From: CAUZSN01 sp963582345
GTDB lineage: Bacteria; Planctomycetota; Planctomycetia; Planctomycetales; Planctomycetaceae
Direction of reading: 5' to 3'
NCBI GenBank assembly: GCA_963582345.1
Contig: CAUZSN010000027.1
Coordinates: 1-27,879 of the forward strand
DNA: 27,879 nucleotides
Position numbers and translations under genes: made by a program. Under the pieces are notes generated by a model, which was given only the letters and a program-made list of their open reading frames with translations, was not told where the DNA came from and searched no databases. Numbering within the stretch: the stretch's first letter is position 1; each line of letters begins with the position of its first letter. This document shows, in pieces, positions 8,744-16,704 of this stretch.

Positions 8744-9808
8744 ATGAAGGTGCTAGGGCTGGACATTGGCGGCGCAAATATCAAAGCGGCTGATACGAAC
8801 GGGCGCTCGCTAACACGCGGCCTTGCGGTCTGGAAGGATCCCGAGCGACTTGCTAGCGCGTTGAGCGAAACCGTGGCTCATTTTTTGTCGTCTGACGAAT
8901 CGACGTCTGGCAGGACGACCTTTGACGCCCTCGCCATCACAATGACAGCGGAACTGGCGGATTGCTTCCAAACCAAAACTGAAGGGGTCGAATTCGTTCT
9001 AAATGCAGCGAACGAAGTGGCTGACTTGATCCCGGTCCTCGTTTGGCAGACGGGTGCCGAATTTGTCACTCCTGATGTGGCGTGCAAGATCCCGCTATTG
9101 GTTGCCGCCGCAAACTGGCACGCCCTGGCCACATTTGTTGGTCGCTTGGTCCCGCAAGAAGCGGCCGTGCTGATTGACATCGGAACTACAACGGCTGACA
9201 TCATTCCGCTATGGAACGGTGTCCCCGTCCCTACAGGGCTAACCGACGTCGACCGGCTGCAGTCTGGTGAGTTGATTTATACCGGTGTCCGTCGGACGCC
9301 TTTGAGCGCGATTGCTCATGCAGTGCCGTTTCGAGGCGGCTATTGTCCGATGGCGGCCGAGTGTTTTGCTTCTACACTGGACATTTACCTGACTCTCGGC
9401 GAAATCCCAGAAGACCCCACTGATTGCAATACCGCGAACGGCAAACCGGCGACAGTCACCGCGACATATGACCGTTTGGCCCGCATGCTGTGTTGCGACA
9501 AGACTGAGTTCACGTTCGACGACGCTCAGACAATGGTTCACTTTCTGGCAGACGTTCAGAAACAGCATCTCGCCGGTTCGTTAGATCGCGTGCTGTTGAA
9601 TCTAAACGATGAGATTCAGTCGATCGTTATTTGTGGTGCTGGTGACTTTATAGCCCGCAAGTTGATCGCCGAAAATGTTCGCACGCAAAGTGCGCATGTG
9701 ATCAACCTAGCCGATACCTTCAGTCCGAAAATCTCTGAAACAGCCTGTGCGTTCGCCGTCGCCTGGCTTGCCAGTGAGCGAAGCCTGAGTGAATGGGAAA
9801 CAGGCTGA
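8744..9808 (+). CDS. MfnF-like, H4MPT-linked C1 pathway ASKHA protein
   Basis: 354 residues of the hydantoinase/oxoprolinase-like ASKHA fold. Phosphate motif 1 is GLDIGGANIKAAD at residues 5-17; phosphate motif 2 is LIDIGTTTADI with D145 and D152. The stretch PFRGGYCPMAAECFAST and the following ITLTLGE-like segment match the family annotated as H4MPT-linked C1 transfer pathway protein. In methanogens a member is MfnF, which joins the furan and tyramine parts of methanofuran; many methylotrophs and planctomycetes with tetrahydromethanopterin C1 enzymes keep a copy. Assignment to the family is fairly sure; the exact reaction in this organism is inferred. GAGGTG lies 11 bases before the ATG. It is the last gene of the pnt transcript; no other C1 gene is in the window. 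Confidence 0.75.
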   Translation: MKVLGLDIGGANIKAADTNGRSLTRGLAVWKDPERLASALSETVAHFLSSDESTSGRTTFDALAITMTAELADCFQTKTEGVEFVLNAANEVADLIPVLVWQTGAEFVTPDVACKIPLLVAAANWHALATFVGRLVPQEAAVLIDIGTTTADIIPLWNGVPVPTGLTDVDRLQSGELIYTGVRRTPLSAIAHAVPFRGGYCPMAAECFASTLDIYLTLGEIPEDPTDCNTANGKPATVTATYDRLARMLCCDKTEFTFDDAQTMVHFLADVQKQHLAGSLDRVLLNLNDEIQSIVICGAGDFIARKLIAENVRTQSAHVINLADTFSPKISETACAFAVAWLASERSLSEWETG

Positions 9809-9816
9809 CGAAAACG

Positions 9817-9870
9817 TCATTTCCATCCCAGTTCGAAGTTGAACATGTTGCTCCCTAACTTTACCTCTCA
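9817..9870 (-). pseudogene. C-terminal strand cut off by an in-frame TGA
   Basis: Between the TGA at 9868-9870 and the next in-frame TGA at 9817-9819 there are 16 sense codons, EVKLGSNMFNFELGWK. This resembles the usual ending of the family (EVK/EVPxGxNxFxFxL), so the first TGA interrupts an ancestral reading frame. Selenocysteine is not likely: there is no selenoprotein context and family members do not have Cys there as far as I know. Confidence 0.5.
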
Positions 9871-10272
9871 CACCAGCTCGGAATGTGTATTGTATCCTGG
9901 GGGAGGCACGAATCCGCTGGAGATCGGATTGACTTGAATCTCGACTCGATGTTCTCCGACCGCCGCTCCTCTCACGTCTTTGACGGAAGAAAGCAAATAG
10001 TGCCCGGAGCTATCCGTTGTTCCAATGGATGCGGCCCATGTATTTGTTTTGCCGTCCGGCGCAGTCTGTGGTTCAGGTTGGAAAATGACGATGACGTTGG
10101 CGAGCGGTTCGTCGTTTAAGGTCACAACACCCGTCACTTGCCCCAACTCTGGCCGTTCAGGTCCGGTCGATAAGGCGAATTTGGCGATGTAATCTCCGAC
10201 TAACCGAGCGGAGAAAACGACTCCGACACAGATGGCAAGCAGGAAACTCACATACACTACTCTTGCCAGCAT
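9868..10272 (-). CDS. Small membrane-anchored protein with carboxypeptidase-regulatory-like domain, apparently truncated
   Basis: 134 residues up to a TGA at 9868-9870. Residues about 5-24 form an anchor or signal helix (VVYVSFLLAICVGVVFSA). The rest is one beta-sandwich: GQVTGVVTLNDEPLANVIVI followed by FQPEP and GTTDSSGHYLLSS, as in the numerous planctomycete proteins with a CarboxypepD_reg-like domain, whose role is unknown. GGGAG six bases before the ATG supports the start. The family normally ends with a strand after the YNTxSEL motif. Here translation stops right after YNTHSELV, yet the same frame continues past the TGA with EVKLGSNMFNFELGWK to a second TGA at 9817-9819. That looks like the missing strand, so the gene carries a recent nonsense change or a sequencing error. 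It faces the MfnF-like gene. Confidence 0.65.
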   Translation of the reverse strand: MLARVVYVSFLLAICVGVVFSARLVGDYIAKFALSTGPERPELGQVTGVVTLNDEPLANVIVIFQPEPQTAPDGKTNTWAASIGTTDSSGHYLLSSVKDVRGAAVGEHRVEIQVNPISSGFVPPPGYNTHSELV

Positions 10273-10394
10273 CTGCAGCTCCCACTGAACAAATAGAAGG
10301 AAATTGAATTAAAGACGCACTTTACTCCCGTTAGTTGTAGGTGCCGGAATACTAGAATCTCAGACCGATAGCCTAGAAATTGGAACTGCTGTTA

Positions 10395-11420
10395 TTATGG
10401 GCTTTCGACCTGACCGGATTTGGCAGAACGTCGAGCCGCTTCGATCAGAGCAACTACACGCCGTGCTTCATCCGCGATCACTGGAGGCGCCGCAGCCACG
10501 CCTCGAAGATGATTGATGATTCCCGAATAATACTGGTCCCAGTCAGTTGGAATCGATTCGGCCAGCGTGTGGAAGATTTCGCCCTCCTCCGTCATCGAAT
10601 ACCGGCGAAAGTTTTGATACCCGCCCTGTGATCCGGTTAACGTCCATCCGGTGTGAAGCGAAACGAGACTTCGGACGTTAAATTCAATCTGCGCCGTCAC
10701 TCCCGTAGTAAACTTGACAATCGCCAAGAACGCGTCTTCCGCCGCTACGCGTTCACAACTGTCAGCGGTGTGTGATGAGACGACAGTGGTCTGAGCGAAT
10801 ACGCTGTCAACACGCTCGGGCACCAACTGTAGTAATTGGTCGAAGTAGTGCGCGCCGAATTCGAACAGCACGCCTCCTCCGCGCCGCTGTTGCGTCCGCC
10901 AGACCGATTGATCTTGCCAGCGAGCCTCTTCCGCAAATCCATACCCCCAAATAATCAACTTGACCGCTTGCAACCGACCTAAAGCTCCCGACTGCAACGT
11001 CGTCAGTGCAACTTGGAAATCGTCGTCCCAACGGCGATTTTGGACCACGCTCAACATTCGTCCAGAGCAACGCGCAGCTTCCAATACGGTGTCGGCTTCC
11101 AAAAGCGTCAGACACAGCGGTTTTTCAACGATGACATGCTTTCCGGCTTCAAGAGCTTCGATCGCCAATTGAGCGTGCGTGTCCGGCGGTGTTGCGATCA
11201 ACACCAAATCAATTTCACGATCGTTTCGAAAATCGTTCCAGGTTTGAAACAGTCGACAGCCATAAGCGGCCGCATAATCAGCCCGAGATTGGTCCACGTC
11301 GAACGCCGCGACCAATCGACAGTCTTTGCGTAAACTCAGTCGTTCCAGGTGGTACCTTCCCATCGGCCCCAACCCGGCAATAGCAATTTTTAACGGCGAA
11401 TGTGTCGCGAGAGATGACAT
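10395..11420 (-). CDS. Gfo/Idh/MocA-family oxidoreductase
   Basis: About 341 residues from the ATG at 11420. An N-terminal Rossmann domain has the dinucleotide motif IAIAGLGPMGRYH, then VLIATPPDTHAQLAIEALEAG and the family hallmark KHVIVEKPLC, in which the lysine of EKP contacts the substrate. The second half is the beta-sheet substrate domain, with WRTQQRRGGGVLFEFGAHYF in the usual place. These enzymes oxidise or reduce sugars and related compounds with NAD(P); the substrate is not predictable here. A TTG four codons upstream (11432) would lengthen it, but GGGA lies six bases before the ATG and nothing precedes the TTG, so I prefer the ATG. The gene is 122 bases upstream of the small anchored protein and divergent from the VIT/VWA gene. 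Confidence 0.88.
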   Translation of the reverse strand: MSSLATHSPLKIAIAGLGPMGRYHLERLSLRKDCRLVAAFDVDQSRADYAAAYGCRLFQTWNDFRNDREIDLVLIATPPDTHAQLAIEALEAGKHVIVEKPLCLTLLEADTVLEAARCSGRMLSVVQNRRWDDDFQVALTTLQSGALGRLQAVKLIIWGYGFAEEARWQDQSVWRTQQRRGGGVLFEFGAHYFDQLLQLVPERVDSVFAQTTVVSSHTADSCERVAAEDAFLAIVKFTTGVTAQIEFNVRSLVSLHTGWTLTGSQGGYQNFRRYSMTEEGEIFHTLAESIPTDWDQYYSGIINHLRGVAAAPPVIADEARRVVALIEAARRSAKSGQVESP

Positions 11421-11481
11421 TGGAAGTCCCAAATTGACTGCACCATTGTGCCCTTAGGAATTCGTTGAATCAATCTTGATA

Positions 11482-11501
11482 TCGAGGGGAACTTTCCTCG
11501 A
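11482..11501. repeat. Perfect hairpin between divergent genes
   Basis: TCGAGG (11482-11487) and CCTCGA (11496-11501) are separated by eight bases. It lies in the 224-base gap between the divergent Gfo/Idh and VIT/VWA genes, so it could be an operator; no T-run follows. A TTGACC at 11551-11556 with CATAGG 16 bases later is a weak promoter candidate for the VIT/VWA gene, and a second stem (ACTTCA 11590-11595 with TGAAGT 11603-11608) lies in its leader. Confidence 0.3.
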
Positions 11502-11631
11502 CATCCATACGTCAAACCACCTGAGTCATGGTTTTTCGAAAATTAAACACTTGACCCGTCTGGTGAAGCAACCATAGGACGGCCTTCCTACTTCAACTTG
11601 GCTGAAGTGTTATTCAAAAACAATGTCGACG

Positions 11632-11637
11632 AAGGAG
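11632..11637 (+). promoter_or_regulatory. Ribosome binding site deciding the VIT/VWA start
   Basis: AAGGAG ends one base before an ATG at 11639 but seven bases before the in-frame ATG at 11645. The normal spacing favours 11645, which also gives a tidier signal peptide (MQRLMIVMVTAYLLTISG). Confidence 0.6.
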
Positions 11638-11644
11638 AATGACA

Positions 11645-13882
11645 ATGCAGCGGCTGATGATTGTCATGGTGACGGCGTATTTGTTGACGATTTCCGGTCT
11701 CGTGCAAGCACAGGTGATGATTGATGAGTCGCTTCAGATTATCGTACCGCCAAAACCGACTATTCCTTGGCCGCGGTCAATTCCGCCCCTGTACAAAGTT
11801 GAATCGGTCACTGTGAACTCGAACATTCGCGACCAGATCGCGAAGGTACAGATTTCGCAGGTTTTTCAGAATACAGGCAGCAGCACTTTGGAAGCTCGAC
11901 TTCTTTTCCCGATGCCAGAAGATGCGGCCATTAGTGGATTGACTTTGATTGTCGACGGTAAGGAACTGACGGGGCAACTGTTGAAAAATACGGACGCCCG
12001 GCGTATTTATGAATCGATCGTCCGACGTCGTCGCGATCCAGCACTGCTGGAATATATGGGCCAAGGTCTGTTTCAGACAAATGTCTTTCCTGTTCCTCCG
12101 CTCGCAAGGCGGACGGTCGAGATGCGCTACTCGCAACTGCTGCAAAAGGAAAATGGACTGATCGACCTGTTATTACCGATTGGCACGAATAAACATTCCT
12201 GCAAGCCCATCGAGACTCTAAACGTCAACATCCGTATCAAGTCCTCCAAGCCAATCAAGACCGTATACAGTCCAACCCACGAAATCGACATCAATCGCTC
12301 GGACGACAGGCACGCGGTCTGCAAGCTATCGCTGAAGAACGTGGTCGGTCCTGACGACTTACGCCTGTTTTATGGTTCCAAAGACGGTATCGTCGGAATG
12401 AACGTCATCAGTTATCGCCCAAAAAAAAATGAAGACGGTTACTTTCTGTTGTTGGCCAGTCCCGAGGTCAAGCAATTAGCGGATTCACAGGTCGAAAAGA
12501 CGGTTGTCTTCGTTGTGGACCGCTCGGGCAGCATGAATGGCAAGAAGATCGAGCAAACGCGTGAGGCAGTGAATTTCTTGATCAATCAGCTTCAGCCGCG
12601 TGACTCGTTCAACATTGTCACGTACGACACCGAAGTCGCAAGTTTTCGCCAGAAATTACAGAAAACCGACGAGACGACTATTCAGGCGGCGCTGCGATTC
12701 GTCGACGAATTGTTCGTTGGCGGAGGCACTAACATTGACGGAGCCCTGACAGCCGCTTTGAATATGCCGGGCGAATCTGGACGCCCCAGTTATGTGCTGT
12801 TTCTGACCGACGGTTTGCCAACAGTGGGCGAAAGAAACGAGCTGAAGATCGCAACCAACGCCAAACAAGCAAACAAGTACCGCGCGCGGTTATTCAATTT
12901 CGGCGTTGGCTTCGACGTAAACAGTCGCTTGCTGGACCGATTATCTCGAGATCATCGTGGACAATCGATTTATGTTCGCCCCAATGAAGATATCGAAGTT
13001 CACGTCTCGAAACTCTACAGACGAATTGGCTTGCCGCTGCTGACTGATCTTTCGGTTAGGTTTGGTTTTGACAACCCACGACCAGAAGGCGCAGATTCTG
13101 GAATCTCACGCACATATCCGCAGCAACTGACCGATCTGTTCTGCGGTGAGCAGTTGGTTTGGGTCGGACGATACCGCCAGCCAGGACACGTCAAAGTAAC
13201 CTTATCCGGCTCGGTTGCGAACAAGCGCCAATCGTTCAATTGTCCAGCCACACTGGTCAAAACGTCCCATAACGAATCAAACGGGTTTGTTGAAAAACTG
13301 TGGGCGACTCGGCGCATTGGAGCAATCATCGACGAGTTGGATCTACGAGGTCACAACAAAGAATTGATCGATGAATTGGTGCGACTATCCATTCGACATG
13401 GCATCATCACGCCCTACACATCTTTCCTGGCGGACGAGAATGTCCGATTAACGGCTCGCGATAACGTGAGCCGCGCAGAAGAATTCGTAGCCCGAGAACT
13501 GGATGCAGTTGTCGGCCGAAGGGGTTTTGCCCAACGTGCCTTGAAGAGTCGCTTGCAAAACGCCGCCAGGGCGGGTGTTGGTATGACAGGTTCGCTAGTG
13601 GACGAAGAATTTGAGTACGCAGACGATTACAAGAAAGTCGAAAGGACCGTCCGCTCGATTGGGCAAAAGACTTTCTTCCGTAAGAACCAGCAGTGGAGAG
13701 ATTCGACGGTTACCCCCGAACAAGAAAAGGAAGTGATTCGAGTCGCGCTGTTCAGCAAGCAATACTTCGACTTAGCTGCCTCGCACGATGGTAAATTAGC
13801 GAAGTATCTGGTCTTCAATGACGCGATACTCGTGAACTTAGGCGGAACGACATATCAGATTGATCCGCCGGCCGTACCCTAA
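11645..13882 (+). CDS. Secreted VIT and VWA domain protein (inter-alpha-trypsin-inhibitor-like)
   Basis: 745 residues. A signal peptide ends near residue 22 (SGLVQA before QVMIDE). A VIT domain follows (about residues 40-170), with VTVNSNIRDQIAKVQISQVF and LLFPMPEDAAISGL. The VWA domain has a complete metal site: D292-S294-S296 in DRSGSMNG, T362 in GGGTNIDGAL and D389 in LTDGLPT. The C-terminal 250 residues contain SIRHGIITPYTSFL, which is common to bacterial VIT/VWA proteins, and end in a segment without a known domain. Such proteins are exported and thought to bind ligands through the metal site; their job in planctomycetes is unknown. It appears to be a single-gene unit, with 375 bases before the next gene. 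The more upstream ATG at 11639 is too close to the ribosome site. Confidence 0.88.
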   Translation: MQRLMIVMVTAYLLTISGLVQAQVMIDESLQIIVPPKPTIPWPRSIPPLYKVESVTVNSNIRDQIAKVQISQVFQNTGSSTLEARLLFPMPEDAAISGLTLIVDGKELTGQLLKNTDARRIYESIVRRRRDPALLEYMGQGLFQTNVFPVPPLARRTVEMRYSQLLQKENGLIDLLLPIGTNKHSCKPIETLNVNIRIKSSKPIKTVYSPTHEIDINRSDDRHAVCKLSLKNVVGPDDLRLFYGSKDGIVGMNVISYRPKKNEDGYFLLLASPEVKQLADSQVEKTVVFVVDRSGSMNGKKIEQTREAVNFLINQLQPRDSFNIVTYDTEVASFRQKLQKTDETTIQAALRFVDELFVGGGTNIDGALTAALNMPGESGRPSYVLFLTDGLPTVGERNELKIATNAKQANKYRARLFNFGVGFDVNSRLLDRLSRDHRGQSIYVRPNEDIEVHVSKLYRRIGLPLLTDLSVRFGFDNPRPEGADSGISRTYPQQLTDLFCGEQLVWVGRYRQPGHVKVTLSGSVANKRQSFNCPATLVKTSHNESNGFVEKLWATRRIGAIIDELDLRGHNKELIDELVRLSIRHGIITPYTSFLADENVRLTARDNVSRAEEFVARELDAVVGRRGFAQRALKSRLQNAARAGVGMTGSLVDEEFEYADDYKKVERTVRSIGQKTFFRKNQQWRDSTVTPEQEKEVIRVALFSKQYFDLAASHDGKLAKYLVFNDAILVNLGGTTYQIDPPAVP

Positions 13883-14257
13883 GTGAAGTTTCTCGACTTC
13901 GAAACTGTTATGAATATGGGTACTGCCTGGTTCACTGCCGCGGGTCGCAATTTCAATAGAAGCTTGTTATCTTGAGCCCGGAATTAGACGTCATGTCCGT
14001 TATATTGGAGGTCTGTTGCTAGCCCTGATCATTCACCTAGGCCGGATCGAGGTTTTGCAACATGCTGGCGGAGCAGCGCAAAGACGTCGAGTTGCGTTCG
14101 CACGCTATTCGCAGTTTGACCGTGGTTAAGCAACCAAAGTGCCAGAACAGACAGCGTTTTCTCGATTCGGCCTATGCGTTTGTGGATGATTCAGGCTAGG
14201 CGAGAACTAGACCACCATCGCTCAAACTCGACCTGACATGGACACGGAGGGCACGCG
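13883..14257. other. 375-base stretch without a convincing gene
   Basis: No ORF here looks coding. A 45-codon frame (ATG at 14062, TAG at 14197-14199) has no ribosome site and no recognisable sequence. The stretch must contain the promoter of the following seven-gene cluster, but no clear -35/-10 pair is seen. GGAGG at 14246-14250 is the ribosome site of the next gene. Confidence 0.5.
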
Positions 14258-14578
14258 GTGAAGTGGCTGAAACATGCATTTGCCGTTGATTCTGACGGTT
14301 CTGCCGAACCGAATTCTGCACAACGGGTTCTCGTTGATCGAGTCTGCACTCAGATAGTCAAACGGCGCCTCACCACTCCGGCACTGACGTTTCTAGAAAT
14401 GTCGCGTCCGCTGAACTATCTCGGTTCACAGGCAATGCACTTTTTCGCGCCGTTCATTGCCGTTATCACAGATGCCCAAGGTCACAAATATTTTTCCGAG
14501 TTCCTAGAACAACGAGGATCGATCGATTTTCTCTGCCGGCGAATTGAGGAACTGGAAGCCGAGGCATCAAATCGATGA
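14258..14578 (+). CDS. Conserved small protein, first gene of the MutL-like/DUF6754 cluster
   Basis: 106 residues from GTG, with GGAGG seven bases upstream. No named domain. Residues about 24-100 look like a compact helical unit: a basic segment (LVDRVCTQIVKRRL), then TPALTFLEMSRPLNYLGSQ with a hydrophobic stretch AMHFFAPFIAVITDA, and an acidic C-terminal helix (CRRIEELEAEAS). I recall similar small proteins beside MutL-like ATPases in other phyla, but cannot check this. The hydrophobic middle could lie on a membrane or pack against a partner. Its TGA overlaps the ATG of the MutL-like gene (ATGA at 14575-14578), so the two are translationally coupled, which points to a stoichiometric partner. 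Function unknown. Confidence 0.75.
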   Translation: MKWLKHAFAVDSDGSAEPNSAQRVLVDRVCTQIVKRRLTTPALTFLEMSRPLNYLGSQAMHFFAPFIAVITDAQGHKYFSEFLEQRGSIDFLCRRIEELEAEASNR

Positions 14579-16464
14579 CATTGACTACCATCGACCCCGA
14601 CAAGATTAACGTCATTCTGGCCACTGATTGTGGCAGCACCACGACCAAAGCGATCTTGATTGAAAAAATCGACGGCCATTATCGCCAGACTTATCGAGGC
14701 GAAGCTCCGACGACAGTCGAGGCGCCGGCGGCCGACGTGACCATGGGAGTGGTGAATGCCGTCAGTGAAGTCGGTGAACTGGCGAGTCGGCAGCTAATCG
14801 ACGAGGTCGGCAACATCATTCGACCTGCTACCGACGATGAGGGCTGTGACATATACATTTCCACGTCCAGTGCCGGCGGCGGACTGCAGATGATGGTAGC
14901 CGGAGTGGTGCTCGAGATGACGGCCGCAAGTGCCAAACGCGCGGCTCTAGGAGCCGGAGCCATCGTGATGGATGTCATCGCCACCAACGACAAGCGGCTG
15001 CCGTACCAGCAGATTCAGCGCATTCGCGAACTGCGCCCCGACATGGTCTTGATTTCGGGTGGCACTGACGGCGGCACCACCACGCACGTCGTCCAGATCG
15101 CGGAACTGATCGCTTCCGCTAAACTGCAGCCCCGTTTCGGCAGCGAATACCGGATGCCAGTCATTTTCTCTGGCAACAAAGACGCCGCGCCATCCGTCGA
15201 ACAAACTTTTGGCAACAATGTCGAACTGTCAATCGTGCCCAATCTGCGACCGGTGTTGGAGCTGGAAAACCTGGGACCAGCTCGCGACAAAATTCACGAC
15301 CTGTTTCTGGAACACGTCATGGCCCACGCGCCAGGATATGACAAGTTGATCGAGTGGATCGACGCCCCAATCATGCCAACTCCTGGCGCGGTCGGAAACA
15401 TCTTACAGACGATCTCCGAAAAACAAGGCATTAACGTGGTCGGCGTCGACATCGGCGGCGCGACAACCGATGTGTTCAGCGTGTTCGACGGTGTTTTTAA
15501 CCGCACCGTCAGCGCGAACCTGGGCATGAGCTATTCGATTTCGAATGTGTGCGCCGAAGCAACCATGGATAACGTGCTGCGATGGATGCACATCGATATG
15601 GACGAACGCGAACTACGCAACCACGTCAAGAATAAAATGATCCGCCCGACAACGATTCCGCAGACGCTGGAAGCGTTAGTGTTCGAGCAAGCGGTCGCCC
15701 GCGAAGCGCTGCGGCTGGCGTACGAGCAGCACAAAGGCTTCGCAACGACACTGAAAGGTGTCCAACAGCAGCGGACAATCGGCGACACCTTTAGTCAGGA
15801 AACCGGCGGACAGACGATCGTCGACAACATGAAGCTTGATTTACTGGTCGCGTCGGGCGGCGTGTTATCACACGCGCCACGAATGGTCCAAACCGCCGCG
15901 ATGTTGATCGATGCTTTCCAGCCTGAAGGCATCACGACTTTGGCCAAGGACAGTATCTTCATGATGCCGCATCTGGGTATTTTAGCGCAAGTGCATCCGC
16001 AGGCTGCGCTAGAAGTTTTTGAAAGGGACTGCTTGATCTATTTGGGAACGTGCGTGGCCCCCGTGGGAGTCGGAAAAGCTGGACGTATATGCTTTCGCTA
16101 CTCGATTGAAGGCATCTCGCTGACCAAATCAGGAGAAATCGAATTCGGGAAAGTGCTGCGATTGCCGCTGGATGTCGGCCACACAGCCTACATCAAGGTT
16201 GAACCAACTCGTGGTTTCGACATGGGAGCCGGCACCGGAAAACCTGTCGAAGGCAAGATCAAAGGTGGCACCGTCGGCATCATCCTAGATGGCCGCGGTC
16301 GACCCTTGATGCTGCCAGTTGATCGAGAAACATGTCGCGGCACGGTCACAGATTGGATCAAAACTTTGGAGTTGGTGGATCTTGTCACCACATCGTTTTC
16401 TGAAAATTCATCCTCGCCGGGAAAACACACAAGAAGAGAAGCATCCGATGACGCAGACCAATGA
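14575..16464 (+). CDS. MutL/GlmL-like ASKHA ATPase, long form
   Basis: 629 residues of the glutamate-mutase MutL (GlmL) family. ASKHA phosphate motif 1 is TDCGSTTTKA (D18 to K25); phosphate motif 2 is VDIGGATTDV (D292 to D299). SAGGGLQMMVAGVV, LISGGTDGGTT, VIFSGNKDA and VASGGVLSHAPR are family landmarks. Classical GlmL has roughly 460 residues and is coded beside mutase subunits mutS and mutE; neither is here, and this protein carries about 150 more residues. That extension (from about residue 480) is beta-rich, with VGVGKAGRICFRYSIEGI and later KPVEGKIKGGTVGIILDGRG, and may be a separate domain. The last 25 residues are polar and poorly ordered, and overlap the GxxExxY remnant. Coupled by ATGA to the small gene upstream. 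Likely an ATPase that drives or resets the membrane complex coded downstream; this role is inferred from context. Confidence 0.85.
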   Translation: MTLTTIDPDKINVILATDCGSTTTKAILIEKIDGHYRQTYRGEAPTTVEAPAADVTMGVVNAVSEVGELASRQLIDEVGNIIRPATDDEGCDIYISTSSAGGGLQMMVAGVVLEMTAASAKRAALGAGAIVMDVIATNDKRLPYQQIQRIRELRPDMVLISGGTDGGTTTHVVQIAELIASAKLQPRFGSEYRMPVIFSGNKDAAPSVEQTFGNNVELSIVPNLRPVLELENLGPARDKIHDLFLEHVMAHAPGYDKLIEWIDAPIMPTPGAVGNILQTISEKQGINVVGVDIGGATTDVFSVFDGVFNRTVSANLGMSYSISNVCAEATMDNVLRWMHIDMDERELRNHVKNKMIRPTTIPQTLEALVFEQAVAREALRLAYEQHKGFATTLKGVQQQRTIGDTFSQETGGQTIVDNMKLDLLVASGGVLSHAPRMVQTAAMLIDAFQPEGITTLAKDSIFMMPHLGILAQVHPQAALEVFERDCLIYLGTCVAPVGVGKAGRICFRYSIEGISLTKSGEIEFGKVLRLPLDVGHTAYIKVEPTRGFDMGAGTGKPVEGKIKGGTVGIILDGRGRPLMLPVDRETCRGTVTDWIKTLELVDLVTTSFSENSSSPGKHTRREASDDADQ

Positions 16465-16696
16465 TGTGTTCGCGATATGTGACCAGGTTCGAGAAATGAG
16501 ATTTACCTTGCACTGTTATCTACATCACAGACACCTTGAAAATGTCAACGAAAACGGCGCGATGTTGGGCCACTACGATGCACACATTGCACAATTGCTT
16601 GGCTATCTACACGGTTGCCGAGTCAAGCATAGCTTGCTCATCAACTTCGGTGCTCCAAAGTTATAAATCAAAAAATACGTTTTGTTGGAACTCTGA
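16448..16696 (+). pseudogene. Decayed GxxExxY (PDDEXK_3-like) gene inside the cluster
   Basis: The frame from ATG 16448 reads ICDQVREMRFTLHCYL, then HLENVNENGAMLGH, then AHIAQLLGYLHGCRVKHSLL and INFGAPKL to a TAA at 16664-16666. After the TAA the same frame continues IKKYVL. This matches the start and end of GxxExxY proteins (typical: RETxFxxHxYxxxGHLEKVYENAL ... LLGYLxxxRIEHGLLINFGxxKxxIKKY). The middle of about 50 residues, which holds the acidic nuclease-like core, is deleted. The name-giving motif is damaged: G is R and Y is N (RHLENVN). A stop replaces a likely CAA codon before IKKYVL. An intact member has about 120-130 residues. AGAGAAG precedes the ATG, which overlaps the end of the MutL-like gene by 17 bases. 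Function lost; it separates two genes of the cluster. Confidence 0.75.
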
Positions 16697-16704
16697 TATG
16701 TTTT

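Noticed and set aside
9868..9870. TGA as a selenocysteine codon.
   Set aside because: No selenoprotein family link and no convincing downstream selenocysteine element; a nonsense change is simpler.
14062..14199. 45-codon ORF before the seven-gene cluster.
   Set aside because: No ribosome site, no recognisable sequence and no link to neighbours.
16319..16447. Extended ORF ahead of the GxxExxY remnant.
   Set aside because: It runs in another frame through the end of the MutL-like gene; the GxxExxY similarity begins only after ATG 16448.
14575..16464. Annotation as a true glutamate mutase subunit or B12-dependent mutase system.
   Set aside because: No mutS, mutE or other cobalamin-binding gene is in the window and the protein is longer than classical GlmL.
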